Below, in pieces: positions 24,719 to 33,003 of a stretch of DNA of 64,000 bases; within the stretch, counting starts at the first letter, position 1, and the number at the start of each line of letters is the position of its first letter. Position numbers and translations under genes: made by a program. Where the stretch lies: contig NZ_SZPZ01000006.1 of assembly GCF_005233875.1 (NCBI RefSeq), forward strand, positions 62,001-126,000, given 5' to 3'. The DNA comes from Kribbella jiaozuonensis (lineage in GTDB: Bacteria; Actinomycetota; Actinomycetes; Propionibacteriales; Kribbellaceae). The notes below the pieces were generated by a model that saw nothing but the letters and a program-made list of their open reading frames with translations, was not told where the DNA came from and ran no database searches.

Positions 24719-24778
24719 CGTCGCACTCGTACCGATCGGGCCAGATGAATATCGCGGGCACGGCTGGTGTGCGGACGG

Positions 24779-24784
24779 TACAGT
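24779..24784 (+). promoter_or_regulatory. -10 element for a leaderless transcript (TACAGT)
   Basis: TACAGT ends 7 nt before the ATG at 24792, the spacing expected when transcription begins at the A of the start codon. No clear -35 is visible, as is common in actinobacteria. The same TACAGT-N7-ATG layout occurs before the XRE gene at 15162. Confidence 0.6.
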
Positions 24785-24791
24785 TGACGGC

Positions 24792-24875
24792 ATGACGCAG
24801 TACGGGCAGCGATTTCTGCGCCCCGGCCGGCACGACGGTGCCGACGGGGTGAGCTGCTGCTGCGCTCTCTCCTGA
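24792..24875 (+). CDS. 27-residue poly-cysteine leader peptide (attenuator ORF)
   Basis: A short leaderless ORF encoding 27 residues that ends GVSCCCALS, with three consecutive TGC cysteine codons at 24855-24863, four codons before the TGA. It has no Shine-Dalgarno, but a -10 element is placed to make the ATG the 5' end of the mRNA. Right after the Cys codons TCTCTCC (24866-24872) is exactly complementary to the GGAGAGA ribosome-binding site (24924-24930) of the next gene. This matches mycobacterial polycysteine leader ORFs that derepress downstream genes when cysteine is scarce. Confidence 0.75.
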   Translation: MTQYGQRFLRPGRHDGADGVSCCCALS

Positions 24876-24930
24876 GGTGACCGCGGCCGACCGGGGTGGA
24901 CCCCCCGTCGAGACCGTCATCCTGGAGAGA
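24866..24930 (+). promoter_or_regulatory. Ribosome-binding-site sequestering stem of the Cys attenuator
   Basis: TCTCTCC (24866-24872) can pair fully with GGAGAGA (24924-24930), hiding the Shine-Dalgarno of the PheS-like gene. The enclosed loop has its own hairpin: CGAC/GTCG plus GGGG/CCCC (24888-24910) with one bulged base. A ribosome stalled on the Cys codons would cover the first arm and free the ribosome-binding site. Confidence 0.6.
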
Positions 24931-24935
24931 AACTC

Positions 24936-26057
24936 ATGTCTGTCCTCACTGTTGAAGAACTGCACGCTGCCCTCGCGCTCCGCGACCTCACCGATCCTGC
25001 GCAGGGACCCCACGCCGTCCAGCTGATCGTCGACTCGATCCGTACGTCGCTGGGCGCTGCCTGGCCGTACACCGAGATCTGGACCCGGCGCGACCATCCC
25101 GTCGTACCGCTGGCCGACAACTACGACAACCTCGGCTACGCGACCGACGCGGTCACCCGCGAGGCCCGCTACACGCGCTACATCTCGGACACCGAGGTAC
25201 TGCGAAGTCACACGTCCGCGATGATCCCGCCCGCGCTGCGTGAGCTGGCGAAGTCCGACGCATCCGATGTGCTGATGATCTGTGCGGGCATCTGCTATCG
25301 CCGCGACTCGGTCGACTGGCAGCACACCGGGACCCCGCACCAGCTCGATCTGTGGCGGATCAGCCGCAACGTCACGCTGGGGGAGCCGGAGTTGGAGGAG
25401 ATGATCGCCCGCCTGGTCGACACGATCCTCCCCGGCCAGACCTACCGCACTGTGCCGGCCGTGCACCCGTACACGATCCACGGCCGTCAGATCGACGTCC
25501 TGCTGGACGATCAGTGGATCGAGATCGGTGAGTGCGGGGTCGCCGCGCCTCACGTACTGCGGATGGCCGGCCTGGACGAGAGCTGGACCGGGCTCGCGAT
25601 GGGGCCTGGCCTCGACCGGCTGTTGATGCTCCGCAAGGGCATCCGCGACATCCGCCTGCTCAGGTCGACGGAGCCGCGGGTGGCGAGTCAGATGCTGGAT
25701 CTCTTGCCGTACAAGCCGGTCTCGTCCATGCCGCCGGTGCGACGGGACCTGTCCGTCGTGGTCGGTGCGTCAGCGGATGTGTCGGCGGAGGTCCTTGGTG
25801 ACAAGGTCCGCGCCGCGCTCGGCCCGGATGCCGATGCAGCGGAGTCGCTGGAGGTGCTGGGCGAAACGTCGTACGACGACTTGCCGACGGCTGCCCGCGA
25901 ACGCCTCCAGCTGACGCCGGGTCAGCGGAATCTGCTGGTCAGGCTGGTCCTCCGCCCGGTCGACCGCACGCTGACCGACGCGGAGGCCAACTCCCTGCGG
26001 GACAAGGTGTATCGGGCTCTGCACGAGGGGCCGGTGATGGAGCTCATCGCGTCTTGA
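24936..26057 (+). CDS. PheS-like class II synthetase fused to FDX-ACB domain
   Basis: A 373-residue protein combining a phenylalanyl-tRNA-synthetase alpha-type catalytic core (residues ~40-260) with a PheT-type ferredoxin-fold anticodon-binding domain (~268-370), as in monomeric mitochondrial PheRS. Motif 2 is CYRRDSVDWQHTGTPHQLDL (120-139) and motif 3 GLAMGPGLDRLLML with Arg228. The N-terminal tRNA-binding coiled coil of normal PheS is missing. The FPFT segment that sandwiches Phe in PheRS is HPYT here (177-180), so substrate choice may differ. It sits behind a poly-Cys attenuator. A duplicate PheRS, or a ligase for another amino acid, are both possible. Confidence 0.8.
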   Translation: MSVLTVEELHAALALRDLTDPAQGPHAVQLIVDSIRTSLGAAWPYTEIWTRRDHPVVPLADNYDNLGYATDAVTREARYTRYISDTEVLRSHTSAMIPPALRELAKSDASDVLMICAGICYRRDSVDWQHTGTPHQLDLWRISRNVTLGEPELEEMIARLVDTILPGQTYRTVPAVHPYTIHGRQIDVLLDDQWIEIGECGVAAPHVLRMAGLDESWTGLAMGPGLDRLLMLRKGIRDIRLLRSTEPRVASQMLDLLPYKPVSSMPPVRRDLSVVVGASADVSAEVLGDKVRAALGPDADAAESLEVLGETSYDDLPTAARERLQLTPGQRNLLVRLVLRPVDRTLTDAEANSLRDKVYRALHEGPVMELIAS

Positions 26058-26553
26058 GCTCGCGGGCCGCGACCACGAACGCGCACACGGCCAGGGGCAG
26101 CTCCAGCAGCAGTGCCTCGGTCAGCGAGAGGGTGCGGTCGAAGCCGGCCGACGCAGTACTCACGTCGAACCACGCGTCGGCCGTCAGCAGCGTCCCAGCA
26201 GCCATCGCGGTCAGCGCGGCGTACCTGTTGCGTTTGTGCAGCAGGTACGCCGTGAGCCCCGCGGCGATCGCGGTGCCGCAGTCGAGCCCGATCCAAGTGA
26301 GCTTCCAATGGCCCGCCTGGTAGGTGCTCGGCAGCGTGGCCGCGAGGATCAGGCACCACGGTAGGAGTACCGCGGCGACGCCGGCGGCAACCAGCACGGC
26401 CAGACCTTGGGGGGACCGGCGTGGGCGGATCCGGCCGTCCAGCCGGCCCTCGGCGATGTAGTCCTCGAGAGCATCCGCGACTCGGTCGTCGATCGCGTCG
26501 CCGAGCCTGCCGTCCAGGGCGTCAGAAGGCTTCGTGTCCAGTGTCGTCGTCAT
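26044..26553 (-). CDS. Small membrane protein of unknown function
   Basis: A 169-residue protein with an N-terminal cytosolic region rich in Asp/Arg (DGRLGDAIDDRVADALEDYIAEGRLDGRI) followed by four predicted transmembrane helices. I recognise no family with certainty. ATG 26553 is preferred; ATG 26565 adds four residues. It overlaps the PheS-like gene by 14 nt at the 3' ends and is divergent from the sensor kinase operon. Confidence 0.7.
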   Translation of the reverse strand: MTTTLDTKPSDALDGRLGDAIDDRVADALEDYIAEGRLDGRIRPRRSPQGLAVLVAAGVAAVLLPWCLILAATLPSTYQAGHWKLTWIGLDCGTAIAAGLTAYLLHKRNRYAALTAMAAGTLLTADAWFDVSTASAGFDRTLSLTEALLLELPLAVCAFVVAARELKTR

Positions 26554-26718
26554 GGCTTCGAGCATCCCGTCGGCGGTCGTCGCGCACAGTCCGGTCAGCC
26601 CACGAACCGGGGTGGGGATAACCCCCGGTCAGGCTCGTGGGCTGTCCTCATGCCGGCCGCCCGCCCCGACGACGTAAGTTGTGACGGCAAGCAGGCGCTG
26701 AGACGGGGAGGTGTTCCG

Positions 26719-27996
26719 GTGACGGTTGCTGCGAACCCGGTTCCCTGGGCTCCGTGGCGGCTCTGGCGTTCGCCGTACTTGTGGTTGGCAACGATCCATC
26801 TGCTCGGCGACGCGGTGGTCGTGCTCACCTCCGGCCTGCTGGTCCTGCTGACGGTCGCGGTCGCCTTGCTGGCCTGGCCGCTCGCGTACGTCGGGATCCC
26901 GTTGACGGTCGGCGCGAACCGGTTCGTGTACGTGGTGGCCGGCTGGGAGCGGGCCCGGGCGCGGATCACCCGCGGGCAGACGATCCCGCCGCTGATCCCG
27001 CCGCCGGCGGCCGGATCGCGGATCGCCGACGCGAGGCTCGCGGTGACCGACCAGGGGATGTGGCGGCAGTTCCTGTACTACGTGCTGCTGTTGCCGCTGG
27101 CAATCGTCTGGTTCGTGCTGATCGTGCTCGTCTGGTCGGTGCCGCCGGTGCTGATCGCGCTGCCGGCGTACTACAACAAGTTCGCCGCGTCGCAGGCGCA
27201 GCTCGGGCCGTTCGTGATCGACTCGGTCAAGTCCGCCACTGTGGTGGCGATCGTGGCGGCGTTGTTCCTGCTGGTGGCTTCGCCGTTGCTGATGCGGGCG
27301 GCTTCGACCCTGGACGCCGAGCTCGCCCGGGTCCTGCTCGGCCGGTCCGAGACCGGTGCGCTGTCGGAGCGCGTCACGCAGCTGGTGACGAGCCGGCAGC
27401 AGGTGGTCGACTCGGTCGAGGCCGAGCGGCGACGGATGGAGCGCGACCTGCACGACGGCGCCCAGCAGCGGCTCGTCTCGCTGGCGATGACCCTCGGGCG
27501 GGCGAAGAACCGTCTTGGAGACAAGGAGCCGGCCGTGCGGACGCTGATCGAGGAGGCGCACTCGGAGGCGATGCAGGCGATCGCCGAGATCCGCGATCTG
27601 ACCCGAGGACTGCACCCGCCGGTGCTGAGCGATCGCGGTCTGGACGCGGCATTGTCCGCGGTCGCAGCTCGTTCGCCGGTGCCGGTCCGGCTGAGTGTCG
27701 ACGTACAGCCCCGGCCGTCATTGACGATCGAGTCGATCGCGTACTTCGTGGTGACGGAGGCGCTCGCCAACGTGGCCAAGCATGCAGAGGCGGCACAGGC
27801 GGAGGTGCAGGTGACACGGGTCGGCGACGTACTGCGGGTCGAGGTGCGCGACGACGGACAAGGTGGCGCCGATCCGGCCGGCGGCAGCGGATTGCGCGGG
27901 CTGACGGACCGGGTGGCCGGGGTGGACGGACGACTCACGGTGGACAGCCCGCCCGGTGGCGGGACCACGCTGATCGCGGAGGTGCCCTGTGGCTGA
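26719..27996 (+). CDS. Sensor histidine kinase (HisKA_3, NarL-system type)
   Basis: A 425-residue kinase. About four transmembrane helices and a putative sensor domain fill residues 20-210. The HisKA_3 dimerisation/phospho-acceptor segment ERDLHDGAQQR has His245, and a HATPase_c domain (VEVRDDGQGGAD, GSGLRGLTDRV) ends the protein. GTG 26719 follows GGGGAGG at 26705-26711; longer readings run into the intergenic region. It overlaps the response regulator by 8 nt, forming a two-component pair. Confidence 0.92.
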   Translation: MTVAANPVPWAPWRLWRSPYLWLATIHLLGDAVVVLTSGLLVLLTVAVALLAWPLAYVGIPLTVGANRFVYVVAGWERARARITRGQTIPPLIPPPAAGSRIADARLAVTDQGMWRQFLYYVLLLPLAIVWFVLIVLVWSVPPVLIALPAYYNKFAASQAQLGPFVIDSVKSATVVAIVAALFLLVASPLLMRAASTLDAELARVLLGRSETGALSERVTQLVTSRQQVVDSVEAERRRMERDLHDGAQQRLVSLAMTLGRAKNRLGDKEPAVRTLIEEAHSEAMQAIAEIRDLTRGLHPPVLSDRGLDAALSAVAARSPVPVRLSVDVQPRPSLTIESIAYFVVTEALANVAKHAEAAQAEVQVTRVGDVLRVEVRDDGQGGADPAGGSGLRGLTDRVAGVDGRLTVDSPPGGGTTLIAEVPCG

Positions 27997-28642
27997 GCTA
28001 CGGGTGGTGATCGCCGAGGACTCGGTGCTGCTGCGCGAGGGCATCGTTCGGCTGCTGGAGGAGCAGGACTGCACGGTGGTCGCGGCGGTCGGGGACGGCG
28101 ACGCATTGCTGAAGGCTGTCGAGGCGCATCGGCCGGACGTGTGCGTGGTCGACGTGCGGATGCCGCCGACGTTCACCGACGAAGGGCTGCGCGCGGCGTT
28201 GGTGATCCGCGAGCAGTACGCGGACGTCGGCGTACTGGTGCTCTCGCAGTACGTCGAGGAGCGGTATGCGAGCGAGCTGATCGGTGGGAACCCAGGTGGC
28301 GTCGGGTACCTGCTGAAGGACCGGGTCGCCGATGTGGATCAGTTCATCGACGGATTGCGCCGGGTTGCGGGCGGCGGTGCGGCGCTGGATCCGGAGGTGA
28401 TCTCGCAGCTGCTGGTGCGTTCGCGGCGGGTCGATCCGCTGGCAGTGCTGAGCCCGCGGGAACAGGACGTTCTCCGCGCGATGGCGGAGGGCAAGTCGAA
28501 CGGCGGGATCGCGCAGGCGCTGGTCGTGGGTGAGGGCGCCGTCGAGAAGCACATCAGCAACATCTTCCTGAAGCTCAACCTCACGCCGACCGACGGCGAG
28601 CATCGCCGCGTGCTGGCTGTCCTCAAGTTCCTGGACTCCTGA
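27989..28642 (+). CDS. NarL/LuxR-family response regulator
   Basis: A 217-residue response regulator. The receiver domain has the acidic pocket ED (residues 10-11) and phospho-acceptor Asp55 (CVVDVRMPP). A C-terminal LuxR-type HTH follows (LSPREQDVLRAMAEGKSNGGIAQAL, then VEKHISNIFLKL). The GTG start overlaps the kinase gene. Its TGA overlaps the ATG of the next gene, so that product is likely part of the same signalling system. Confidence 0.93.
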   Translation: MAELRVVIAEDSVLLREGIVRLLEEQDCTVVAAVGDGDALLKAVEAHRPDVCVVDVRMPPTFTDEGLRAALVIREQYADVGVLVLSQYVEERYASELIGGNPGGVGYLLKDRVADVDQFIDGLRRVAGGGAALDPEVISQLLVRSRRVDPLAVLSPREQDVLRAMAEGKSNGGIAQALVVGEGAVEKHISNIFLKLNLTPTDGEHRRVLAVLKFLDS

Positions 28643-29334
28643 TGACGAGCGCGCAGCGGAAGATGCTGATCATCGGACTGGTTCCGGTGCTGGTGCTCGT
28701 GATCACCGGGGCCGCCCTGACGGTGTCGATGATCCGCGGCAAGTTGCCGTACAGCTACTCGGCAGCGTTCGCGCCGGGACCCGCCGGGATACGGATCACC
28801 GCCGGGGTGCCGACCCAGGTGCTGAACAGCGTCGACGGCAAGGTGCACGTGAACGTCGACGGGAACTATGCCGTCGCCAAGCCGGATATGAAGGTCTCCA
28901 CCGTCGGCGGTCAGCTGGTCCTCGAGAGCCGGTGCCCGGATACGCACTGCTCGGTGGACCTGACGGTGGAGGTGCCGGCGGCTGCGGCAGTCCAGGCGAA
29001 GGTCGAGGGATCGTCCGTCAATGTGGTGGGGGTGTCGTCGCCGCTGAACCTGGCCGTCTCCGACGGGTCGGCGGACCTGGTGCGGGTCCGGAGTTCGCGG
29101 GTGTCGGTGGATGTCGAGAGGGGGTCGGCCACGCTGAGCTTCGACAACCCGCCCGACCAGGTGTCGGCGACCACGAGCGACGGTTCGCTCACGGTGCAGG
29201 TGCCGCCCGGTGCGATGTACGCGATCGACGCGGTCGCCGCGCAAGGCTCCACCGACCTGCAGGTCCCGACCGATCCCGCTGCCAACCGCCACCTCTACCT
29301 GCGGTCCAGCTACGGCAGCATCACCGTGCAGTAG
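28642..29334 (+). CDS. DUF4097-type beta-helix-like membrane-anchored protein
   Basis: A 230-residue protein with one N-terminal transmembrane helix (residues ~8-30) and an exported beta-rich repeat region. DGSADLVRVRSSRVSVDVERGSATLSFDN-type repeats are characteristic of DUF4097 'adhesin-like' domains. It is coupled (TGATG) to a two-component pair and may be an extracytoplasmic sensor partner or stress-response effector. The stop abuts the convergent KDPG aldolase stop with no gap. Confidence 0.75.
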   Translation: MTSAQRKMLIIGLVPVLVLVITGAALTVSMIRGKLPYSYSAAFAPGPAGIRITAGVPTQVLNSVDGKVHVNVDGNYAVAKPDMKVSTVGGQLVLESRCPDTHCSVDLTVEVPAAAAVQAKVEGSSVNVVGVSSPLNLAVSDGSADLVRVRSSRVSVDVERGSATLSFDNPPDQVSATTSDGSLTVQVPPGAMYAIDAVAAQGSTDLQVPTDPAANRHLYLRSSYGSITVQ

Positions 29335-29967
29335 CTAGAGCGCTGCGCAGAACGTCTTCGCCTTGGTGGTGATCGACGACCAGTTGGCGGCGGCCACGTC
29401 GGCGGGGGAGACCACGTCGGTGCCGGCGCTGACGGCGAGGGCGCCGGCCGCTAGGAAGTCGTGTGCGTTGGTGGCGTTGACGCCGCCGGACGGGATCAGC
29501 GGTACGCCGGGGAACGGGCCGTTGAGGTCCTTGAAGTACTTCGGGCCGAGGTGATGCGCGGGGAAGATCTTCACCGCGGTCGAGCCGAGGGCCAGCGCGG
29601 TCATCACCTCGGACGGCGTGAAGGCGCCCAGTACGACGGGGATCCCCGCGGCGCGCGCTGCGTCGGCGATCGCGGCGGCCTCGAGGCCCTGGCCCGGCGT
29701 GACGAGGAACTGGGCGCCTGCATTGATCGCCTGAGTCGCCTGGTCGGCGGTTTGCACGGTGCCTGCGCCGACGACCGCTCCGGTCTCCGCAGCGGTGGAT
29801 GCGGCGCGTTCCAGGTGCCGGGGGAGGTCGGGGGTGGTGTAGGTGAGCTCGACGACATGGATGCCGCCGGCAACCAGTGCGGCGCAGAGGTCGCGGGCGT
29901 CGGAGATCTCCGGGGCGCGGACGACGGTCAGCACCCGGTCGGCTCGAAGCAGCTCCAAGGTGTTCAC
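29335..29967 (-). CDS. eda: 2-dehydro-3-deoxy-phosphogluconate aldolase
   Basis: A 210-residue class I KDPG/KHG aldolase. Lys133 in TAVKIFPAHHLGPKYFKDL is the Schiff-base lysine and Glu40 in VVELTY the general base. It splits KDPG into pyruvate and glyceraldehyde-3-phosphate. GTG 29967 has AGAGGA upstream. It is last in a minus-strand operon with the D-aminoacylase and PLP dehydratase and complements the KDG kinase of the divergent operon. Confidence 0.9.
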   Translation of the reverse strand: MNTLELLRADRVLTVVRAPEISDARDLCAALVAGGIHVVELTYTTPDLPRHLERAASTAAETGAVVGAGTVQTADQATQAINAGAQFLVTPGQGLEAAAIADAARAAGIPVVLGAFTPSEVMTALALGSTAVKIFPAHHLGPKYFKDLNGPFPGVPLIPSGGVNATNAHDFLAAGALAVSAGTDVVSPADVAAANWSSITTKAKTFCAAL

Positions 29968-29978
29968 AGCAGTTCCTC

Positions 29979-31568
29979 TCAGCTGGTGGTACGGCGAATG
30001 GCGTGGCCGGGGCGGGTGGTCGTTCGGTGCGAGTCGTCGATGACGGCGGTGCCGTTGACGAAGACGTACGGGATGCCCTCGGCCTGCTGGCGGGGCTCGG
30101 GGAACGTGGCCGCGTCGCGGATCTTGTCCGGGTCGAACAGGACCAGGTCCGCGGCGTACCCCTCGCGGACCAGCCCTCGATCGGGCAGGCGGAGCCGACG
30201 GGCGGGACGGCCGGTGAGGTGGTGGATGCAGTCGGCGAGTTCGAGGACGCCGAGCTCGCGGACGTAGTGGGCGAGGTACCGGGGGAACGTGCCCCACGAG
30301 CGCGGGTGGGGTTTGCCGCCGACCAGGATCCCGTCGGAGCCGCCGGTGTGCGACGGGTGCTGCATGATCGCGCGGACGTTCTCCTCGTGACCGACGTGCT
30401 GCAGGATCGACGTGGCGAGGTCGTCGCCGATCAGGAGGTCGAAGAAGATGTCGGCGGCGGGAGTGCCGGACCGCGCTGACAGCTCAGCGATGGTGCTGCC
30501 GACGGCATCGGACAGCAGCGGGTTGCGGACGCCGCCGATCTCGATCGTGTCCCACTCGACGACGCAGCCGTGGCAGCCGTCCGAGCCGACCTGCTCCAGC
30601 TCGTACGTGATCCGTGCGCGCGCCTCCGGATCGCGGAGCCGGCCCAGCAACGCGTCCAGCCCGCCCTCGGCGGTCCAGCTGGGCAGGATCGCGGCCAGGG
30701 TGGTTGCCCCAGGCAAGTACGGGTAGGTGTCGGTGGTGAGGTCGACCCCGCTCGCGAGCGCCTCGTCGATCATCGCGACGAGTTCGACCCCGCGGCCGGC
30801 GTTCGGCGCGAAGTTCATCACCGCATGCGTGAGGTGCAGCGCGCAGCCGGAACGGCGTGCCACGTCGACCATCTCGGCGTACGCCTCGAGGGCACCCTTG
30901 CCGTACGAGCGCTGGTGCGGGGCGTAGTACCCGCTGTACTGCGCGATGACCTCGCAGAGTGCGACGAGTTCGTCGGTGTCGGCGAACATGCCGGGCGTGT
31001 ACGTCAGCCCGCTGCTCATCCCGACCGCGCCGTCGCGCAGACCGTCGGCGAGGAGCTGCTTCATCTGCGCGAGCTCATCCGCCGTTGCACGACGGTTGGA
31101 GGTGCCAACGACCATCATCCGCAGCGTGCCCTGCGGGACCAGGTACGCCGCGTTGCAGGCGATGCCCTGGTCGAGGCGATCGAGGTACCCGGCGACGGTC
31201 GACCAGCTGAAGTCGAAGTCGTCCGGCTCACCGTTCCAGCCGGCGATCTGACGCCGCACGACGGCCCGCGTCGGATCGTCGATCGGCGCGAACGAGAGCC
31301 CGTCCTGGCCGAGCACCTCCAGCGTGACACCCTGACTGACCTTCGCGGTGTGGTCGGGGTTCACCAGGATCTGCAGATCGGAATGCGAGTGCATGTCGAT
31401 GAACCCGGGCGACAACACCAGCCCGTCGGCGTCGATCGTCCGGTCCGCGGCCGGCAGGTCGTTGCCAATAGCCACGATCTTCCCGGCGTCGACCGCGACG
31501 TCGGCGTGGTACCCGGGGGAGCCGGAGCCGTCGATGACGAGGGCCCCGGTGATGAGGAGATCGGTCAT
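29979..31568 (-). CDS. D-aminoacylase (N-acyl-D-amino-acid deacylase)
   Basis: A 529-residue amidohydrolase-superfamily enzyme of the D-aminoacylase group. The metal-binding signature is GFIDMHSHSDLQ near residues 55-66, with later catalytic segments HLTHAVMNFAP and the C-terminal RPARRLRLPDRGLVREGYAADLVLFD. It would remove the acyl group from an N-acyl-D-amino acid, in context perhaps N-acetyl-D-glucosaminate. It is cytosolic (no signal). It lies 1 nt after the dehydratase gene and 11 bp before the aldolase. Confidence 0.88.
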   Translation of the reverse strand: MTDLLITGALVIDGSGSPGYHADVAVDAGKIVAIGNDLPAADRTIDADGLVLSPGFIDMHSHSDLQILVNPDHTAKVSQGVTLEVLGQDGLSFAPIDDPTRAVVRRQIAGWNGEPDDFDFSWSTVAGYLDRLDQGIACNAAYLVPQGTLRMMVVGTSNRRATADELAQMKQLLADGLRDGAVGMSSGLTYTPGMFADTDELVALCEVIAQYSGYYAPHQRSYGKGALEAYAEMVDVARRSGCALHLTHAVMNFAPNAGRGVELVAMIDEALASGVDLTTDTYPYLPGATTLAAILPSWTAEGGLDALLGRLRDPEARARITYELEQVGSDGCHGCVVEWDTIEIGGVRNPLLSDAVGSTIAELSARSGTPAADIFFDLLIGDDLATSILQHVGHEENVRAIMQHPSHTGGSDGILVGGKPHPRSWGTFPRYLAHYVRELGVLELADCIHHLTGRPARRLRLPDRGLVREGYAADLVLFDPDKIRDAATFPEPRQQAEGIPYVFVNGTAVIDDSHRTTTRPGHAIRRTTS

Positions 31569-31569
31569 C

Positions 31570-32874
31570 TCAGAAGAACGTCCGGACCAGGTCGACGATG
31601 ACGGGATCGGCGGCGTCCGGGTCGTCGATGACCGGGATCAGGCCCCACTTGTCGAACGCCGTACACGGATGGGAGAGGCCGACGCGGAGTTCGTCCCCGA
31701 TCACCACGTCCTGCTCGTCGCCGAAGTGCAGGAAGCCGTGCTGGTCGTTCAGGTTGGTGACCGTCATCCCGGTGGCCGGCAGGATCGGCGAACCCTCGGA
31801 CCGCGGCCGGATCAGCTGCGGCTCGGGCCAGTCCTGGTCGAACGGGAAGTCGCGCCGCCCGCCGTCGAAGATCGCCAGCCCCGGCTCGGGCTGGGACGTG
31901 ATCCGCATCCAGCCATGCATCGCCGAGACGAGCTGCTCGCCATCCGTCCGCGGGTGCTCGCCGAGGGGAGAGACCCGGCGGTACAGCCCGTCGTCGTGGG
32001 TGATGTACGCGCCGGAGCGCAGTACGACGCGGGCGCCGTCGCCGGCCTCGGATGCGAGAACCTTCGCGACCTGCTCGAAGTACTGGCTCCCGCCGGCGCT
32101 GACGATGGGGACGACGTCTGCGTCGTACATACCCTTGAGTCGGTGGTGGACCGTGGCCAGGTCGCGCAGGTACGCGCGGACCTCCTCGAGGTTCGCCTCG
32201 TCGACGCCATGCCCGATCGCACCTTCGTACCCGGCCACACCCACGAGCCGAAGCGTCGACGCGTCGGCGATCGCGTGACCGACAGCAAGAGCGGTCTCGG
32301 CGTCGCGGGCTCCGGTCCGGCCGCCTATGCCGCCGACCTCGACCATCACGTCGAGCGGGCGCGCGTCGGGACCGACGTACGCCGAGCGCGCTGCCTCCAT
32401 GATCTCGACCGTGCGGATCGAGTCCGCCCACACCATCACCTCGAACGACGGATCGGCCGCGAGCTCGTCCGCGATCCAGCGCAGCTGCAGCGGGGAGATC
32501 ACCGCGTTCGCGATCAACACCCGCTGTACGCCGAACGCGCGGGCGACGCCGAGCTGGAAGCCGTTGGCGAGCGTGATCGCCCAGGCGCCGGAGTCCAGCT
32601 GCATCGCCCAGAGCGCGGGCGCCATCGTGGTCTTGCCGTGCGGCGCGAGCTCGACGCCGTGACGCTTGCACCAGGTGTCGAGCGTGTCCACGTTGTGCCG
32701 CAGGCCGGGCGCGGACAGCGTCATCAGCGGGGTGGGCAGCTGGGAGAGCGGTGGCCGGTCGGCGACGATCTCGGCAACGGTCCGGCCCCAGAAGGCGGGC
32801 GGGAGAGCCTTGTCCTGCCAGCTGACCTGCTGGTCAGCAAGAGCGGCGACGGCGGCGGCATCGTAAGCAGGCAT
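31570..32874 (-). CDS. Fold-III PLP D-amino-acid dehydratase/deaminase
   Basis: A 434-residue enzyme of the alanine-racemase N-domain/D-serine dehydratase-like family, often annotated 'amino acid deaminase'. Lys81 in ELAPHGKTTM is the PLP lysine. The C-terminal SHPCTAFDKW supplies the His-x-Cys zinc ligands of eukaryotic-type D-serine dehydratases. It should eliminate water and ammonia from a beta-hydroxy D-amino acid such as D-Ser, D-Thr or D-glucosaminate. ATG 32874 follows AGGGGA; ATG 32916 would lie inside the operator dyad. It is first gene of the minus-strand operon. Confidence 0.85.
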   Translation of the reverse strand: MPAYDAAAVAALADQQVSWQDKALPPAFWGRTVAEIVADRPPLSQLPTPLMTLSAPGLRHNVDTLDTWCKRHGVELAPHGKTTMAPALWAMQLDSGAWAITLANGFQLGVARAFGVQRVLIANAVISPLQLRWIADELAADPSFEVMVWADSIRTVEIMEAARSAYVGPDARPLDVMVEVGGIGGRTGARDAETALAVGHAIADASTLRLVGVAGYEGAIGHGVDEANLEEVRAYLRDLATVHHRLKGMYDADVVPIVSAGGSQYFEQVAKVLASEAGDGARVVLRSGAYITHDDGLYRRVSPLGEHPRTDGEQLVSAMHGWMRITSQPEPGLAIFDGGRRDFPFDQDWPEPQLIRPRSEGSPILPATGMTVTNLNDQHGFLHFGDEQDVVIGDELRVGLSHPCTAFDKWGLIPVIDDPDAADPVIVDLVRTFF

Positions 32875-32901
32875 CTGATCCCCTGGGGTCGAAGTTGCAG
32901 G

Positions 32902-32969
32902 ATACGCAACGTTCATTGCGTATTCTGACTCGTCGGTTGTAGCATCGCGGCCAAAGTTGCGTCAACGCA
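32902..32969. promoter_or_regulatory. Two TTGCGT-containing dyads in the divergent control region
   Basis: A perfect 8-bp dyad ATACGCAA-N6-TTGCGTAT (32902-32923) and a second, TGCGT-N2-ACGCA (32958-32969), share the half-site TGCGT and lie between the dehydratase and KDG kinase genes. They are likely operators for the IclR regulator encoded at 33975. Confidence 0.6.
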
Positions 32970-33003
32970 CCCCATCCCATCACCCCGTCGCCGAGGAGTG
33001 CCG

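Noticed and set aside
24693..24791. Upstream extension of the poly-Cys ORF (60 codons in all)
   Set aside because: It would start inside the divergent oxidase gene; the -10 element places the mRNA 5' end at 24792.
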